From DASRIA01 sp963724065 (GTDB taxonomy: Bacteria > Actinomycetota > Thermoleophilia > Solirubrobacterales > JBBDJG01): a stretch of DNA of 64,000 bases. The translations under genes were made by a program, and so were the position numbers. The stretch lies in NCBI GenBank assembly GCA_963724065.1, contig CAVRTB010000001.1, forward strand, positions 62,001 to 126,000, in the 5' to 3' direction. Numbering within the stretch: position 1 is the first letter of the stretch; each line of letters opens with the position of its first letter. Positions 50,521-59,592 of this stretch are shown here, in pieces. Under the pieces are notes generated by a model. It had not been told where the DNA came from. It made no database searches and saw only the letters and a program-made list of their open reading frames with translations.

Positions 50521-51597
50521 TCAGGTCGCGGCCGGCACCGCGCACAGCTCCGGGCGGTCGGGGTCGTTGAGCCCGCGCCGCAGCGACGCGAACGCGGCCG
50601 CGCCCACCAGCAGCGGAAGCCAGAAGAGGATCACGCGGTAGGCGAGTACCGCGGCCACCGTCACCGCCGCCGGAGTTCCGTAGACCACGAACGTGCCGAT
50701 CAGGCCTCCGTCGATGCCGCCGATGCCGCCCGGGATCGGGAGCAGCCCCCCGAGCTGCCCGATCAGGTAGGCCATCAGCAGGACCGTGATCTCGGGCGAA
50801 TAGCCGAACGCGTTGAACGTCGCCCAGAGCACCGCGTTGTCGAAGGCCCAGTAGCCGATCGACCCGGCGATCACCTGCCGGTCGCGCGAGCGCAGGATCT
50901 CGACCGCCTCCCCGGTGCCGCCGATCAGCGCCTTGCGCGCGTGCGCGACCGCGCGCGGGACGCGGCCGGCATCGGCCGGGGGCGGGTCGCCCGGGCCGAG
51001 CCTCGGCACGAGCAGCACGACGCCGATCACGGCGATCGCCATGGCGGCGGGCACGGCGGTCAGCCACAGCGGCTGGTCCGTCCCGAAGATCCCGATCGCC
51101 ATCAGGGTGCCGATCACGACGACGGCCACGAAGTTGACCGAGCTCTTGATCAGGAAGAACGCGACCGAGCGCCGCGCGATCCGCTCCGCCGGCATGCCGC
51201 CCTCGTGCAGGATCCACGCGCCCAGTGCGAGGCCCCCGGCGCCGCTCGCGGGAACGATCGACCCCATCGCCAGCTCGGACCACCCGATCTCCGAAGTCGT
51301 GCGCCAGGGCATGTGCCGGCAGAAGATCGGGCGGAACATGACCACGTAGGAGACTCCCGACAGGAGCTCGAGTGCGACGCCCAGCGCGATCCATGCCGGG
51401 TCGGCGCCGGTGAGCTTGTCGCGCACCTCGCCGAGGCCCGGCGCCAACACGACGACCAGCCCGATCACTCCCAGCGCGAGCACCACCTGGAGCGCGGCGC
51501 GCAACAGCCGCCGCGTCTCGAACTCCCGCGGCATCGCAACCGGGCCGCCCTCGGTGAGCGGCCTCGCCCGCAGCTCGAGCCCGTCGCTTGCGCTCAT
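50521..51597 (-). CDS. YbhN/LPG-synthase-TM-family membrane protein
   Basis: 358 residues, about eight helices. The family motif is the glycine-rich stretch GLLPIPGGIGGIDGGLIGTF near the C-terminus, with SIVPASGAGGLALGAW in the middle. This is the lysylphosphatidylglycerol synthetase transmembrane (flippase-like) fold without the catalytic C-terminal domain; relatives are predicted lipid transporters. Start ATG 51597. The upstream gene on the same strand is a small hypothetical. Confidence 0.8.
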   Translation of the reverse strand: MSASDGLELRARPLTEGGPVAMPREFETRRLLRAALQVVLALGVIGLVVVLAPGLGEVRDKLTGADPAWIALGVALELLSGVSYVVMFRPIFCRHMPWRTTSEIGWSELAMGSIVPASGAGGLALGAWILHEGGMPAERIARRSVAFFLIKSSVNFVAVVVIGTLMAIGIFGTDQPLWLTAVPAAMAIAVIGVVLLVPRLGPGDPPPADAGRVPRAVAHARKALIGGTGEAVEILRSRDRQVIAGSIGYWAFDNAVLWATFNAFGYSPEITVLLMAYLIGQLGGLLPIPGGIGGIDGGLIGTFVVYGTPAAVTVAAVLAYRVILFWLPLLVGAAAFASLRRGLNDPDRPELCAVPAAT

Positions 51598-51735
51598 CCC
51601 GTCAGGAAAGCAGAGCGGGGCCGGCGACCATGGCCCCGTGGTGGGGAAAGACGTCGGCGGGCCGTAGGTTCGCGCGGCTACGGCCCGCCGCCCCGGGTGC
51701 GCGCGAGGCGCTCCCGAAGATGAAGCGGCCTGGAT

Positions 51736-52113
51736 TCAGGCCGCGCGTGCGAGCACGGTCGTACCCTCGTCGCGCGCCGCCGAGCCGTCCATGGGTGACG
51801 CGGGCGCGAGTTCGCGCACATGTTGGCTCGGCGGCGCGCTCCACCGCAACCGGAGGAGATCGGCTGCGGTTGGGTTCACCCAGAGCAGGCGGGGAGCGAC
51901 TCTGGGCAGCTCGGCGGCAGGCACCTCGCGGGGACCCCTCAACACGTCGAACTCGGCGCGGGCCACGGCCCTGCAGGTCGCGTCGAAGACATCGTCGCTC
52001 GACCGGAAGGCAATCGCGCCGTCCAGCTGTGGAACGAAGACGACGTCGTACCCGGTTCCGGGCTCGAGCCGGTTCGCGTGATGGCGGGGATAGGTGTCGT
52101 ACCGCTGTCGCAT
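51736..52113 (-). CDS. Small hypothetical protein
   Basis: 125 residues. Contains YDVVFVPQLDGAIAFRSSDD and DATCRAVARAEFDVLRGPRE, an apparently folded alpha/beta sequence, then a Pro-rich end. No family recognised. It lies between the YbhN-like gene and the two-component operon on the same strand; no clear ribosome site. Confidence 0.4.
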   Translation of the reverse strand: MRQRYDTYPRHHANRLEPGTGYDVVFVPQLDGAIAFRSSDDVFDATCRAVARAEFDVLRGPREVPAAELPRVAPRLLWVNPTAADLLRLRWSAPPSQHVRELAPASPMDGSAARDEGTTVLARAA

Positions 52114-52238
52114 GAGGAGGCATCGGGGCTGACCCGAGCACCGAAGACGACGGTACCGGCGCGATCGCCCCGGAGCATCGGGCGCGAGGCCGATCTTTGG
52201 CCTCCTACTGGAGGCGGAGGAGCGTCCGCTCGTCCTAC

Positions 52239-52931
52239 TCAGGTAGGAGGGCGACCCGTGTGGCGGCCGCGCGAGTGCGCGGCCGGCGTGACGACACCGG
52301 ACTCGTAGGCGATCACGACCGCCTGGGCGCGGTCGCGCAGCCCGAGCTTCATGAGGACATTCCCCACGTGCGTCTTGACGGTGGTCTCGCCGATCACCAG
52401 CTCGCGCGCGATCTCGGCGTTGGAAAGGCCGCGCGCGACCAGGCGCAGGACCTGCATCTCGCGCTCGGTCAGGGACCCCAGCTCACGCGTTTGCTGGCGC
52501 GGTTGCATGCGCGCGAACTCCTCGATCAGGCGACGCGTGACGGAGGGCGCAAGCAGTGCCTCGCCCGCCGCGATCACCCGCACCGCGACTGCCAGCTCCT
52601 CGGGAGGCGCATCCTTGAGCATGAACCCGCTGGCTCCGGCCCGCAGCGCGGCGTACACGTACTCGTCGGCGTCGAAGGTCGTCACCACGAGGACGCGCGT
52701 GCCGGCCGGGACGTCGCCGTCCGTGATCAGCTCGGTCGCCTGGATGCCGTCCATCCTCGGCATGCGCAGGTCGAGCAGTGCGACGTCCGGGGCAAGCTCG
52801 CGTGCCATGTCGACGGCCTCCTGGCCGTCGGCGGCCTCGCCAACGACCTCGATGTCGCCTTCGGCCTCCAGGATCATGCGAAAGCCCGATCGCACGAGCT
52901 GCTGATCGTCGGCTATCACGATCCGGATCAC
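52239..52931 (-). CDS. NarL/LuxR-family response regulator
   Basis: About 230 residues from GTG 52931. Receiver IRIVIADDQQLVRSGFRMIL, Asp in VALLDLRMPRMDG, Thr in VLVVTTFDADEY, Lys in GFMLKDAPPEE. LuxR HTH LTEREMQVLRLVARGLSNAE, then LVIGETTVKTHVGNVLMKLG. The GTG overlaps the kinase stop by 4 bases, so it is paired with the kinase at 52928-53920. A basic, histidine-containing tail follows the HTH. Confidence 0.9.
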   Translation of the reverse strand: MIRIVIADDQQLVRSGFRMILEAEGDIEVVGEAADGQEAVDMARELAPDVALLDLRMPRMDGIQATELITDGDVPAGTRVLVVTTFDADEYVYAALRAGASGFMLKDAPPEELAVAVRVIAAGEALLAPSVTRRLIEEFARMQPRQQTRELGSLTEREMQVLRLVARGLSNAEIARELVIGETTVKTHVGNVLMKLGLRDRAQAVVIAYESGVVTPAAHSRGRHTGRPPT

Positions 52932-53920
52932 AGCGGGAGCCGCGCCCGCACCGTGAATCCACCGTCGCGCCGCGGTGCGGCGCTCACCTCGCCGCCGAGG
53001 AGCGATGCGCGCTCGCGCATGCCGATCAGGCCGTGGCCGCCGGTTGAGCTCACGCCGGTGCTGCGGCCTCCGGCGTCGGTGCATTCGACCTCGAGCGCGC
53101 CGGGCCCGTAGCGCAGCACGACCTCGGCGCTCACCGGTCCCGCGTGCTTGAGCGTGTTCGTCAAGGCCTCCTGGACGATCCGGTACGCCGACAAACCGAC
53201 CGCCACGGGGACCCGTCGGCGCTCGCCCTCTATGCGAACGGCTATGTGGAGCCCAGCAGCCTCCATCTGGTCGACGAGCGTCGAGAGCTCGTCGAGGGTT
53301 GGCTGCGGAGCGCGCATCTCGCCGGCGTCCGGCTCGGGCCGGAGCACCGAGACCATCCGCCGCATCTCGCCCATCGCCTCGCGCCCGGTGCGCTCGATCG
53401 CCTCGATCGCCTTCGCGGCGCGGGCGGGATCGCCGGCGATCACGCGCCGTGCGGCCGTCGCCTGCACCGTCATGACGCTCACGCTGTGGGCGATCACGTC
53501 GTGCAGCTCGCGCGCCAGCCGCTGACGCTCGATCGCCGCCGCCTCGAAGTGCTCGCGCCGCTCGAGCGCGAGCTGTGCGACGCGGCGCTCCGAGCTCACT
53601 ACGGCCTTCTGCGCGTTGCGCAGGCGATCCGCGAACGAGCCGACGATCAGGCCGGCCGCGAAATAGGTGACACCACGCGAGAAGTAGCCGAGTGCGCTCA
53701 GGGTGATCTCGTTCCATACGATCACCCAGGTGAGCGCGATCCCCGCGGCGAGGGCGCCGCCGCGCCACCCGAACTCGAACGCGATCATCACCACCGGGAT
53801 CGTGTTCAACGCGAGCACAGCGTCGGCATTCGAATCCGTCGTCGTGCGCAACGCGATCGTCCCGGCGAACACGGTGATCGCCGCCGCTACAACCCGGGTG
53901 CGTTGCCCCGACCAGCTCAT
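52928..53920 (-). CDS. Sensor histidine kinase (DesK/NarX class)
   Basis: 330 residues. Four membrane helices fill residues about 8-95 with almost no external loop, then a coiled coil, the HisKA_3 motif RQRLARELHDVIAHSVSVMT, and HATPase_c with YRIVQEALTNTLKHAG and HGLIGMRERASLLGG. The second acidic ATP motif reads VECTDAGGRSTG rather than VxDDGxG, a shortened form common in this actinobacterial subfamily. An intramembrane-sensing type; it is the partner of the overlapping response regulator. Confidence 0.88.
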   Translation of the reverse strand: MSWSGQRTRVVAAAITVFAGTIALRTTTDSNADAVLALNTIPVVMIAFEFGWRGGALAAGIALTWVIVWNEITLSALGYFSRGVTYFAAGLIVGSFADRLRNAQKAVVSSERRVAQLALERREHFEAAAIERQRLARELHDVIAHSVSVMTVQATAARRVIAGDPARAAKAIEAIERTGREAMGEMRRMVSVLRPEPDAGEMRAPQPTLDELSTLVDQMEAAGLHIAVRIEGERRRVPVAVGLSAYRIVQEALTNTLKHAGPVSAEVVLRYGPGALEVECTDAGGRSTGVSSTGGHGLIGMRERASLLGGEVSAAPRRDGGFTVRARLPL

Positions 53921-53973
53921 GGGCCTACAGTAGTGGCGCTCGCGGCGATCCGCGCAGACGGCATACTGCGGCC

Positions 53974-56370
53974 ATGCCGGCCAAGCGCAAGCTCGACCGC
54001 TATCAGGCGAAGCGCGACTTCGAGCGCACGCCCGAGCCGAGCGGTGGAGGCGGCCGCGACGCCGCCACTGCCGGCCGCTTCGTGATTCAGGAGCACGACG
54101 CGACCCGCCTGCACTGGGACCTGCGCCTCGAGCGCGACGGCGTGCTCGTCTCGTGGGCGGTCCCGAACGGCATCCCGATGTCGCCGAAGGAGAATCGCAA
54201 GGCCGTGCACGTCGAGGACCATCCGATCGACTACATCGACTTCGAGGGGGTGATCCCGGAGGGATACGGAGCGGGCACCGTAAAGCTCTGGGACACGGGC
54301 ACCTACGAGTGCGAGAAATGGGAGCCCAGGAAGATCATGGTCACTTTCCACGGCACCAGGCTGACCGGGCGTTACGCGCTTTTCGAGGCGGGCTCGCCGA
54401 AGGACTGGATGATCCACCGCATGGACCCTCCCGCCGACCCGGCGCGGGAGCCGATGCCCGCACATCTCCCTCCGATGCTGGCGAAGCTCGGCACGCTGCC
54501 CGTGAACGAAGAGGCCTTTGGCTTCGAGGTGAAGTGGGACGGGATCCGCGCGCTCTCCTACTACGAGCCCGGCCGTTTCAGGATCGAGAGCCGCAACCTG
54601 AACGACATCACGGCGCAGTACCCGGAGCTGCGCCGGCTCGGGCGCCAGCTCGGCTCGCGCGACGCCGTCCTCGACGGCGAGATCGTCGCGCTCGACGACC
54701 GCGGCCGGCCGAGCTTCGAGCGCCTCCAGCAGCGCATGCACCTCACGCGCGACGCGGAGATCAAGCGGCGCGCCAAGGAGGTCCCGGCCCAGTACCTGCT
54801 GTTCGACGTGCTCTACCTCGAAGGTCGCTCGACGATCGCGCAGCCGTACGAGGAACGCCGCGCGGTGCTCGAGTCGCTCGGCCTCGAGGGGCCGGCATGG
54901 CGCGTTCCGGCCTACCACCGCGGAGAGGGGCACGCTCTGCTCGACGCCAGCGCGAAGCAGGGGCTCGAGGGCGTGGTCGCAAAGCGGCTCGACAGCACGT
55001 ATTCGCCCGGCCGCCGCAGCCCCGCGTGGATCAAGGTCAAGAACAAGCAGCGCGCGCGCCTCGTGATCGGTGGTTGGCTTTCCGAGAAGGAACGCGCCGG
55101 CCGCCTCGGTGCGTTGCTGGTCGGCTACTTCGACCCGCACGGCAAGCTCCGCTACGCGGGTCGCGTCGGCACCGGCTGGAACGCCAAGGAGCGCGCCCGG
55201 CTCGAGAGGCTGCTCGCCGCGCGCGAGCGCCAGGGCTCCCCGTTCGAGGGAAAACGGGGGCCGCGCGGCGCGAGGTACGTCGAGCCGGACCTCGTCGCCG
55301 GGTTCGAGCTCACCGAGTGGACGAACGAGGGGGTGCTGCGACATCCTTCCTACAAGGGCCTCGTCGACGAGGAGCCGGAGTCGATCGTGCGCGATCTCGC
55401 TTCCGGCGACGCTGAGGCCGCCGCGGCGCTCGGGCCGCAGAAGGAGCTTGGCCGCAAAGCGGTCGAGGTCAGCGTCGAGGGTCGGCGTCTGCGCCTCACC
55501 AACCTCGACAAGGTCATGTATCCGGCGACAGGGTTCACGAAGCGCGACCTGATCGACTACTTCGTGCGGATCGCCCCTGTGCTGCTGCCTCACCTTCATG
55601 ACCGGCCTCTGACGCTGAAGCGCTATCCCGACGGCGTCGAGGGCCAGCACTTCTACGAGAAGCAATGCCCGGCCCACCGCCCGGACTGGGTGCAGACGGA
55701 GGCCGTCAGGAGCCGCCGGAACGAGCGCGACATCGACTTCTGCCTCGCCAACGACGTTCCGACGCTCGTATGGCTCGCCAACCTCGCGGACATCGAGTTG
55801 CACACCTCGCTCGCTCTTGCCCGTGACGTGAAACGGCCGACCATGATGGTCTTCGACCTCGACCCGGGGCCGCCCGCCGACATCGTCGCGTGCTGCCGCG
55901 TCGGGCTGTTGCTACGCGACCTGTTCGAGCAACTGGGCCTCGAGTGCTTTGCGAAGACCTCGGGCTCCAAGGGCCTCCAGGTCTACGTGCCGCTGAACGT
56001 CCCCGTCACCTACGACGCAACCAAGCCGTTTGCGCGCGCGGTCGCCGAGTTGCTGGAGAAGCAGCACCCCAAGCAAATCGTCTCGCGCATGACCAAGTCG
56101 CTGCGTGAGGGCAAGGTGCTGATCGACTGGAGCCAGAACGACGAGCACAAGACGACCGCGTGCGTTTACTCGCTACGCGCGCGGGATCGCCCGACGGTTT
56201 CCACGCCGGTCACCTGGGAGGAGGTGGCCGCCGGCTCGAAGCGCCGCCGCGGGACGAAGACGCTCGCCTTCGAGCACGTGGAGGTGCTCGACCGCGTTGC
56301 CCGCGACGGCGACCTGTTCGCCCCGGTGCTCACGCTTCAGCAGGAGTTGCCGCGTTTCGGCGAGACCTGA
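53974..56370 (+). CDS. ligD: DNA ligase D (phosphoesterase-ligase-polymerase)
   Basis: 798 residues, bacterial non-homologous end-joining enzyme. Order: 3'-phosphoesterase (RFVIQEHDATRLHWDLRLER, EDHPIDYIDFEGVIPEGYGA), ATP-dependent ligase with catalytic Lys in FEVKWDGIRAL and motifs LDGEIVALD, EGVVAKRLDS, PAWIKVKNK, then the primase-polymerase (LTNLDKVMYPATGFTKRDLI, MMVFDLDPGPPADIV with the catalytic Asp pair, SGSKGLQVYVPL). All three active sites look intact. No ku gene is in the window. It is divergent from the two-component operon. Confidence 0.93.
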   Translation: MPAKRKLDRYQAKRDFERTPEPSGGGGRDAATAGRFVIQEHDATRLHWDLRLERDGVLVSWAVPNGIPMSPKENRKAVHVEDHPIDYIDFEGVIPEGYGAGTVKLWDTGTYECEKWEPRKIMVTFHGTRLTGRYALFEAGSPKDWMIHRMDPPADPAREPMPAHLPPMLAKLGTLPVNEEAFGFEVKWDGIRALSYYEPGRFRIESRNLNDITAQYPELRRLGRQLGSRDAVLDGEIVALDDRGRPSFERLQQRMHLTRDAEIKRRAKEVPAQYLLFDVLYLEGRSTIAQPYEERRAVLESLGLEGPAWRVPAYHRGEGHALLDASAKQGLEGVVAKRLDSTYSPGRRSPAWIKVKNKQRARLVIGGWLSEKERAGRLGALLVGYFDPHGKLRYAGRVGTGWNAKERARLERLLAARERQGSPFEGKRGPRGARYVEPDLVAGFELTEWTNEGVLRHPSYKGLVDEEPESIVRDLASGDAEAAAALGPQKELGRKAVEVSVEGRRLRLTNLDKVMYPATGFTKRDLIDYFVRIAPVLLPHLHDRPLTLKRYPDGVEGQHFYEKQCPAHRPDWVQTEAVRSRRNERDIDFCLANDVPTLVWLANLADIELHTSLALARDVKRPTMMVFDLDPGPPADIVACCRVGLLLRDLFEQLGLECFAKTSGSKGLQVYVPLNVPVTYDATKPFARAVAELLEKQHPKQIVSRMTKSLREGKVLIDWSQNDEHKTTACVYSLRARDRPTVSTPVTWEEVAAGSKRRRGTKTLAFEHVEVLDRVARDGDLFAPVLTLQQELPRFGET

Positions 56371-56422
56371 GCCGCCGCGGCGCTAGGATGCTCGATCGGA
56401 CCATGCTTACCCTGGAGGCTCA

Positions 56423-56932
56423 GTGAAGATCGGCATAGCGCTTCGCAACGCGGACGCCCATACCCGTCTGTCGACGTACCTGAACGACCACCTCGGCGGC
56501 GCCTCGGGCGGCCTCGAGCTCGCGCGGCGCCTGGTCAAGGCGAACGAGAAGACCGAGTATGCGCCTCAGCTACGGCGTGTTGCGGGCGAGATCGAGGAGG
56601 ACATCGCCTCACTGCGCGACATCATGGCCCGCATGGGGGTGGAGGAGGACCGCGTCAAGCAGGCGGGGGCCTGGACGGCCGAGAAGGTCGGGCGCCTGAA
56701 GCTCAACGGCCAGCTGCTCGGCTATTCGCCCCTCAGCCGCATGATCGAGCTCGAGGGCATGATGCTCGGCGTAAGCGGCAAGCTCGCCCTGTGGGTCGCG
56801 CTGAACGAGTACTACGGCGAGGACCCGAGGCTGGCAGGCGTCGACTTCGCCCAGCTCATCGCCCGTGCCAAGGACCATCGCATCACGCTCGAGCGCCAGC
56901 GCCGGCTTGCGGCCGGCGATGCGCTGACCTAG
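56423..56932 (+). CDS. Hypothetical helical protein
   Basis: 169 residues from GTG 56423, 52 bp after ligD on the same strand. All-helical appearance: LELARRLVKANEKTEYAPQL, EIEEDIASLRDIMARMGVEE, RMIELEGMMLGVSGKLALWV. Spacing of acidic residues and His is not enough to call a ferritin-like metal site. Related proteins occur in actinobacteria without assigned function. May be co-transcribed with ligD. Confidence 0.55.
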   Translation: MKIGIALRNADAHTRLSTYLNDHLGGASGGLELARRLVKANEKTEYAPQLRRVAGEIEEDIASLRDIMARMGVEEDRVKQAGAWTAEKVGRLKLNGQLLGYSPLSRMIELEGMMLGVSGKLALWVALNEYYGEDPRLAGVDFAQLIARAKDHRITLERQRRLAAGDALT

Positions 56933-57018
56933 CCAGCCGTCCCGGCGGGCCGCACACCCCGGGCCAGCGCGGCCTGAGGCGGATTAAGAGCCATCCCTCC
57001 CTTGCCGATACGGTAAGG

Positions 57019-58110
57019 ATGCCACTGAGGGGCCACTCGGAACAGATCCTCATAATCGAGGACGATCGGCAGGCGCAGTCGCTGCTCGCGCAGGCGCTGG
57101 AGCGCGCCGGCTACCGCTGGGACGTGGCTACCGATGGGGCCGCCGCGCGCAAGACGTGCGCGACGCACGAGTACGACCTGCTGCTCTCCTCGATAAGCCT
57201 GCCCGACGAGTCGGGCCTCGACGTGGTGGAGTCGGTGTTGAAGCGCTCCCCGGACACGGCCGCGGTGATGGTGACCGCGATCGACGATCGCGCGGTTGCC
57301 GAGCGCGCCATTGAGATCGGCACGTATGGATACATCGTCAAGCCCTTCAGCGACACAGAGGTGCTGATCTCGCTGCGCGGGGCGCTCCAGCGTCGCCGGA
57401 TGCTGATCGAGAACCGTGCGCAGCGCGTGACCCTCGAGGAGATCGTGCGCGCGCGCACCGCGGCGCTCGAGCGCTCCGCCACTCGCCTCAAGCTCTCACG
57501 CGAGGAGACGGTGCGACGCCTTTCGCGCGCTGTCGAGTACCGCGACGAGGAGACCGGCGGCCACACCGAGCGGATGGGCGCGTATGCAGCCCTGCTCGCG
57601 GGGAAGCTCGGCCTCGACGACGAGTCGATCCGCATCGCCGCTCCGATGCACGACGTCGGCAAGGTGGCGCTGCCCGACCACATGCTCCTGCGCCCCGGGT
57701 CGCTCTCGACCGATGAACGCCTCGAGATGGAGCGCCACACCGTGATCGGCTACCAGATCCTCGCCGGCTCGGGCAGCGCGCTGCTCGAGTTGGGCGCGTC
57801 GATCGCGCTCACGCATCACGAGAAGTGGGATGGGACCGGCTATCCCCGCGGGCTTGCCGGCCCGGCGATCCCGATGGAGGGCCAGGTAGCTGCCGTCGCG
57901 GACGTGTTCGACGTCCTCACGAGTGACCGGCCCTACCGCAAGGCCTTCCAGCTCGAGGAGGCCGTGGAGATCATGAACGGCGAGCGCGGCAAGCACTTCG
58001 ACCCTCGCCTCGTGGACCTGTTCTTCGAGCGCATGGATCAGATCGCGGAGATCCGCGATCGCCGGATCGTCCCGGTGCTCGCGCCCGAGCCGCCCGCCCT
58101 CGTCGGCTAG
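57019..58110 (+). CDS. Response regulator with HD-GYP phosphodiesterase domain
   Basis: About 363 residues from ATG 57019 (GGTAAGG upstream). Receiver ILIIEDDRQAQSLLAQALER; the position of the phospho-Asp reads LLLSSISLPDESG, with Ser instead of Asp, so phosphorylation is doubtful. Coiled linker, then HD-GYP: GGHTERMGAYAALLAGKLGL, APMHDVGKVALPDHMLLRPG (HD), ALTHHEKWDGTGYPRGLAG (HHExxDGxGYP-type). Probably degrades cyclic-di-GMP in response to an unphosphorylated or protein signal. Confidence 0.88.
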   Translation: MPLRGHSEQILIIEDDRQAQSLLAQALERAGYRWDVATDGAAARKTCATHEYDLLLSSISLPDESGLDVVESVLKRSPDTAAVMVTAIDDRAVAERAIEIGTYGYIVKPFSDTEVLISLRGALQRRRMLIENRAQRVTLEEIVRARTAALERSATRLKLSREETVRRLSRAVEYRDEETGGHTERMGAYAALLAGKLGLDDESIRIAAPMHDVGKVALPDHMLLRPGSLSTDERLEMERHTVIGYQILAGSGSALLELGASIALTHHEKWDGTGYPRGLAGPAIPMEGQVAAVADVFDVLTSDRPYRKAFQLEEAVEIMNGERGKHFDPRLVDLFFERMDQIAEIRDRRIVPVLAPEPPALVG

Positions 58111-58586
58111 GGCGGAGCGTCGAAGAACTCGCGCCGGCCGTGCCCCTCGCGGCTGAGTTCGAACCACACGCGCGTCTGCGTGCCCGAGTCGACGCCCCAG
58201 TCGTCGGCGAGGCGGTCCACCATGAAGAGCCCCCATCCCGAGGCGTCGCCCGGCACGGGTGCGCCGGGCACGTCGAATCCATCTCCGTCGTCGGCGACTT
58301 CGACGCGGATGACCCGGTCGGAGGCCCAGACCTCGAGCCGGATGCCGGAGGTGCCGGTGTGGCGAAGGCTGTTGGTGACAAGCTCCGACACCAGCAACCG
58401 CACGTCCTCGCAGCGCTCGCGGCCGACATGGCCCGTGAGCGCTCGAAGAGCCAGTCGCGCCTGGCCCGGGGCTCCACGGTCTGCCGCGAAGCTGCGCGTC
58501 AGCAGGCGGTCTAGCTGGGTGTCGCCGGGGCCGATCCTACGCGTCACGGTCGTGCCGTCCGTTGCCCGGGGAGGGGCTGGAAGCAT
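58107..58586 (-). CDS. HATPase_c anti-sigma/serine kinase-like protein
   Basis: 159 residues from ATG 58586. GHKL ATPase motifs: VRLLVSELVTNSLRHTG (N box), VEVADDGDGFDVPG (G1 box) and GWGLFMVDRLADDWGV (G2 box). This is the RsbW/SpoIIAB-like family that binds or phosphorylates anti-anti-sigma factors. No sigma or STAS partner adjoins it. The gene ends on the shared stop region of the convergent HD-GYP gene. Confidence 0.8.
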   Translation of the reverse strand: MLPAPPRATDGTTVTRRIGPGDTQLDRLLTRSFAADRGAPGQARLALRALTGHVGRERCEDVRLLVSELVTNSLRHTGTSGIRLEVWASDRVIRVEVADDGDGFDVPGAPVPGDASGWGLFMVDRLADDWGVDSGTQTRVWFELSREGHGRREFFDAPP

Positions 58587-58668
58587 GCGTGGGTCGGGGG
58601 CGTATCAGGCGTGACCTACTTAGGTTTCCCTCAGGGCGACAGCCCGAAACCAGGTCCGCTCATCGTCC

Positions 58669-59559
58669 TCAGGGACGCAGGCGGATGGTGGCGTGCCGCG
58701 TGGTCGTGTTGCCGGCGCGGTCCGTTGCCGTGACCGTCACACGCGCGCGCAGCCGCTTCCCTCTGCGCAGCGCTCGCTTCAGCACGCGCTTTTTCTTCGC
58801 GGACAGCTTCGGCCGCAGTGTGGTGAGCACGCCGCCCGTGACCTTTCGCTTTGTGGCCTTGAAGTTGTAGATCCGCGCGAGCAGCCCCCCGACGTCGACC
58901 AGCGCGCGTGCTGTGAGCGTGCCGGCCTCGCTCATGCGCGCCCGCACGCGGACTTTGTCGATGTCCTGTCTGCGGGAGTAGCTGAGCGTGGTCGTGGGCG
59001 CCGTCTTGTCGCCGGGAATCGCGCCCCCGCTCCCGCCGCCCGCCCCGGGCAGCGGGCAGACGCCCGTCCCCGGTGCGACGACCCCCGCCGACGTTCCGTT
59101 TCCGCCGGCGTCGATCGTGACCTGAACAATGTCGGAGAACTCGATCTGTGCACAACTGGTGTGGATCGCGTCGTGGCCGGCGATGTGCACGTAGTAGGTC
59201 CCGGCCTCCAGCGGCGGCTCTGGGTCGCTCGCAGTCAACGATGTCTGGCTCGTGCCGAGGACTCCAAAACGGACCTGACTGTCCGCACCGTTTTCGGGCG
59301 CCCCCGGCCTGACGAGCTTCTGACGGAAGTATCCGTACACGTTCACGTCCGGGTACCTCGCGATCTCGAAGAAATCGGACCTCACGCCGGGCGGCAGTGA
59401 CCACGAGGCGGTCACGAGGCCGCCCGCCGCCCCGGCGCTCTTCAGCGTGGGCGCGCTTGCGGCCGCCGGAGACACGGGTACGAGCGCGGCGGCCAGCGCC
59501 GCCAGCGGCACGATTGCGGCGATCAGCCGCGCAACACGTTTGCGTTCCCCCGTCCTCAT
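58669..59559 (-). CDS. Secreted beta-sandwich protein
   Basis: 296 residues from ATG 59559 (MRTGERKR). Signal peptide ends near SPAAAS. A fibronectin-like first domain (LVTASWSLPPGVRSDFFEIA, LEAGTYYVHIAGHD) is followed by a Gly-rich linker (GAGGGSGGAIPGDKTAPTTT) and a basic C-terminal domain (KVRVRARMSEAGTLTARALV, then RARVTVTATDRAGNTTTRHA). Unknown function; typical of secreted Thermoleophilia proteins. Confidence 0.6.
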   Translation of the reverse strand: MRTGERKRVARLIAAIVPLAALAAALVPVSPAAASAPTLKSAGAAGGLVTASWSLPPGVRSDFFEIARYPDVNVYGYFRQKLVRPGAPENGADSQVRFGVLGTSQTSLTASDPEPPLEAGTYYVHIAGHDAIHTSCAQIEFSDIVQVTIDAGGNGTSAGVVAPGTGVCPLPGAGGGSGGAIPGDKTAPTTTLSYSRRQDIDKVRVRARMSEAGTLTARALVDVGGLLARIYNFKATKRKVTGGVLTTLRPKLSAKKKRVLKRALRRGKRLRARVTVTATDRAGNTTTRHATIRLRP

Positions 59560-59592
59560 CCCCGTCGCCCGATCGTAACAGTGCCCCACTGA

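Noticed and set aside
48699..50570. 623-codon plus-strand frame opposite the molybdopterin gene
   Set aside because: Arg/Val-rich shadow of the antisense gene; the Fe-S and MGD motifs lie on the minus strand.
53917..55803. 628-codon minus-strand frame opposite ligD
   Set aside because: Shadow frame; all ligase D motifs are on the plus strand.
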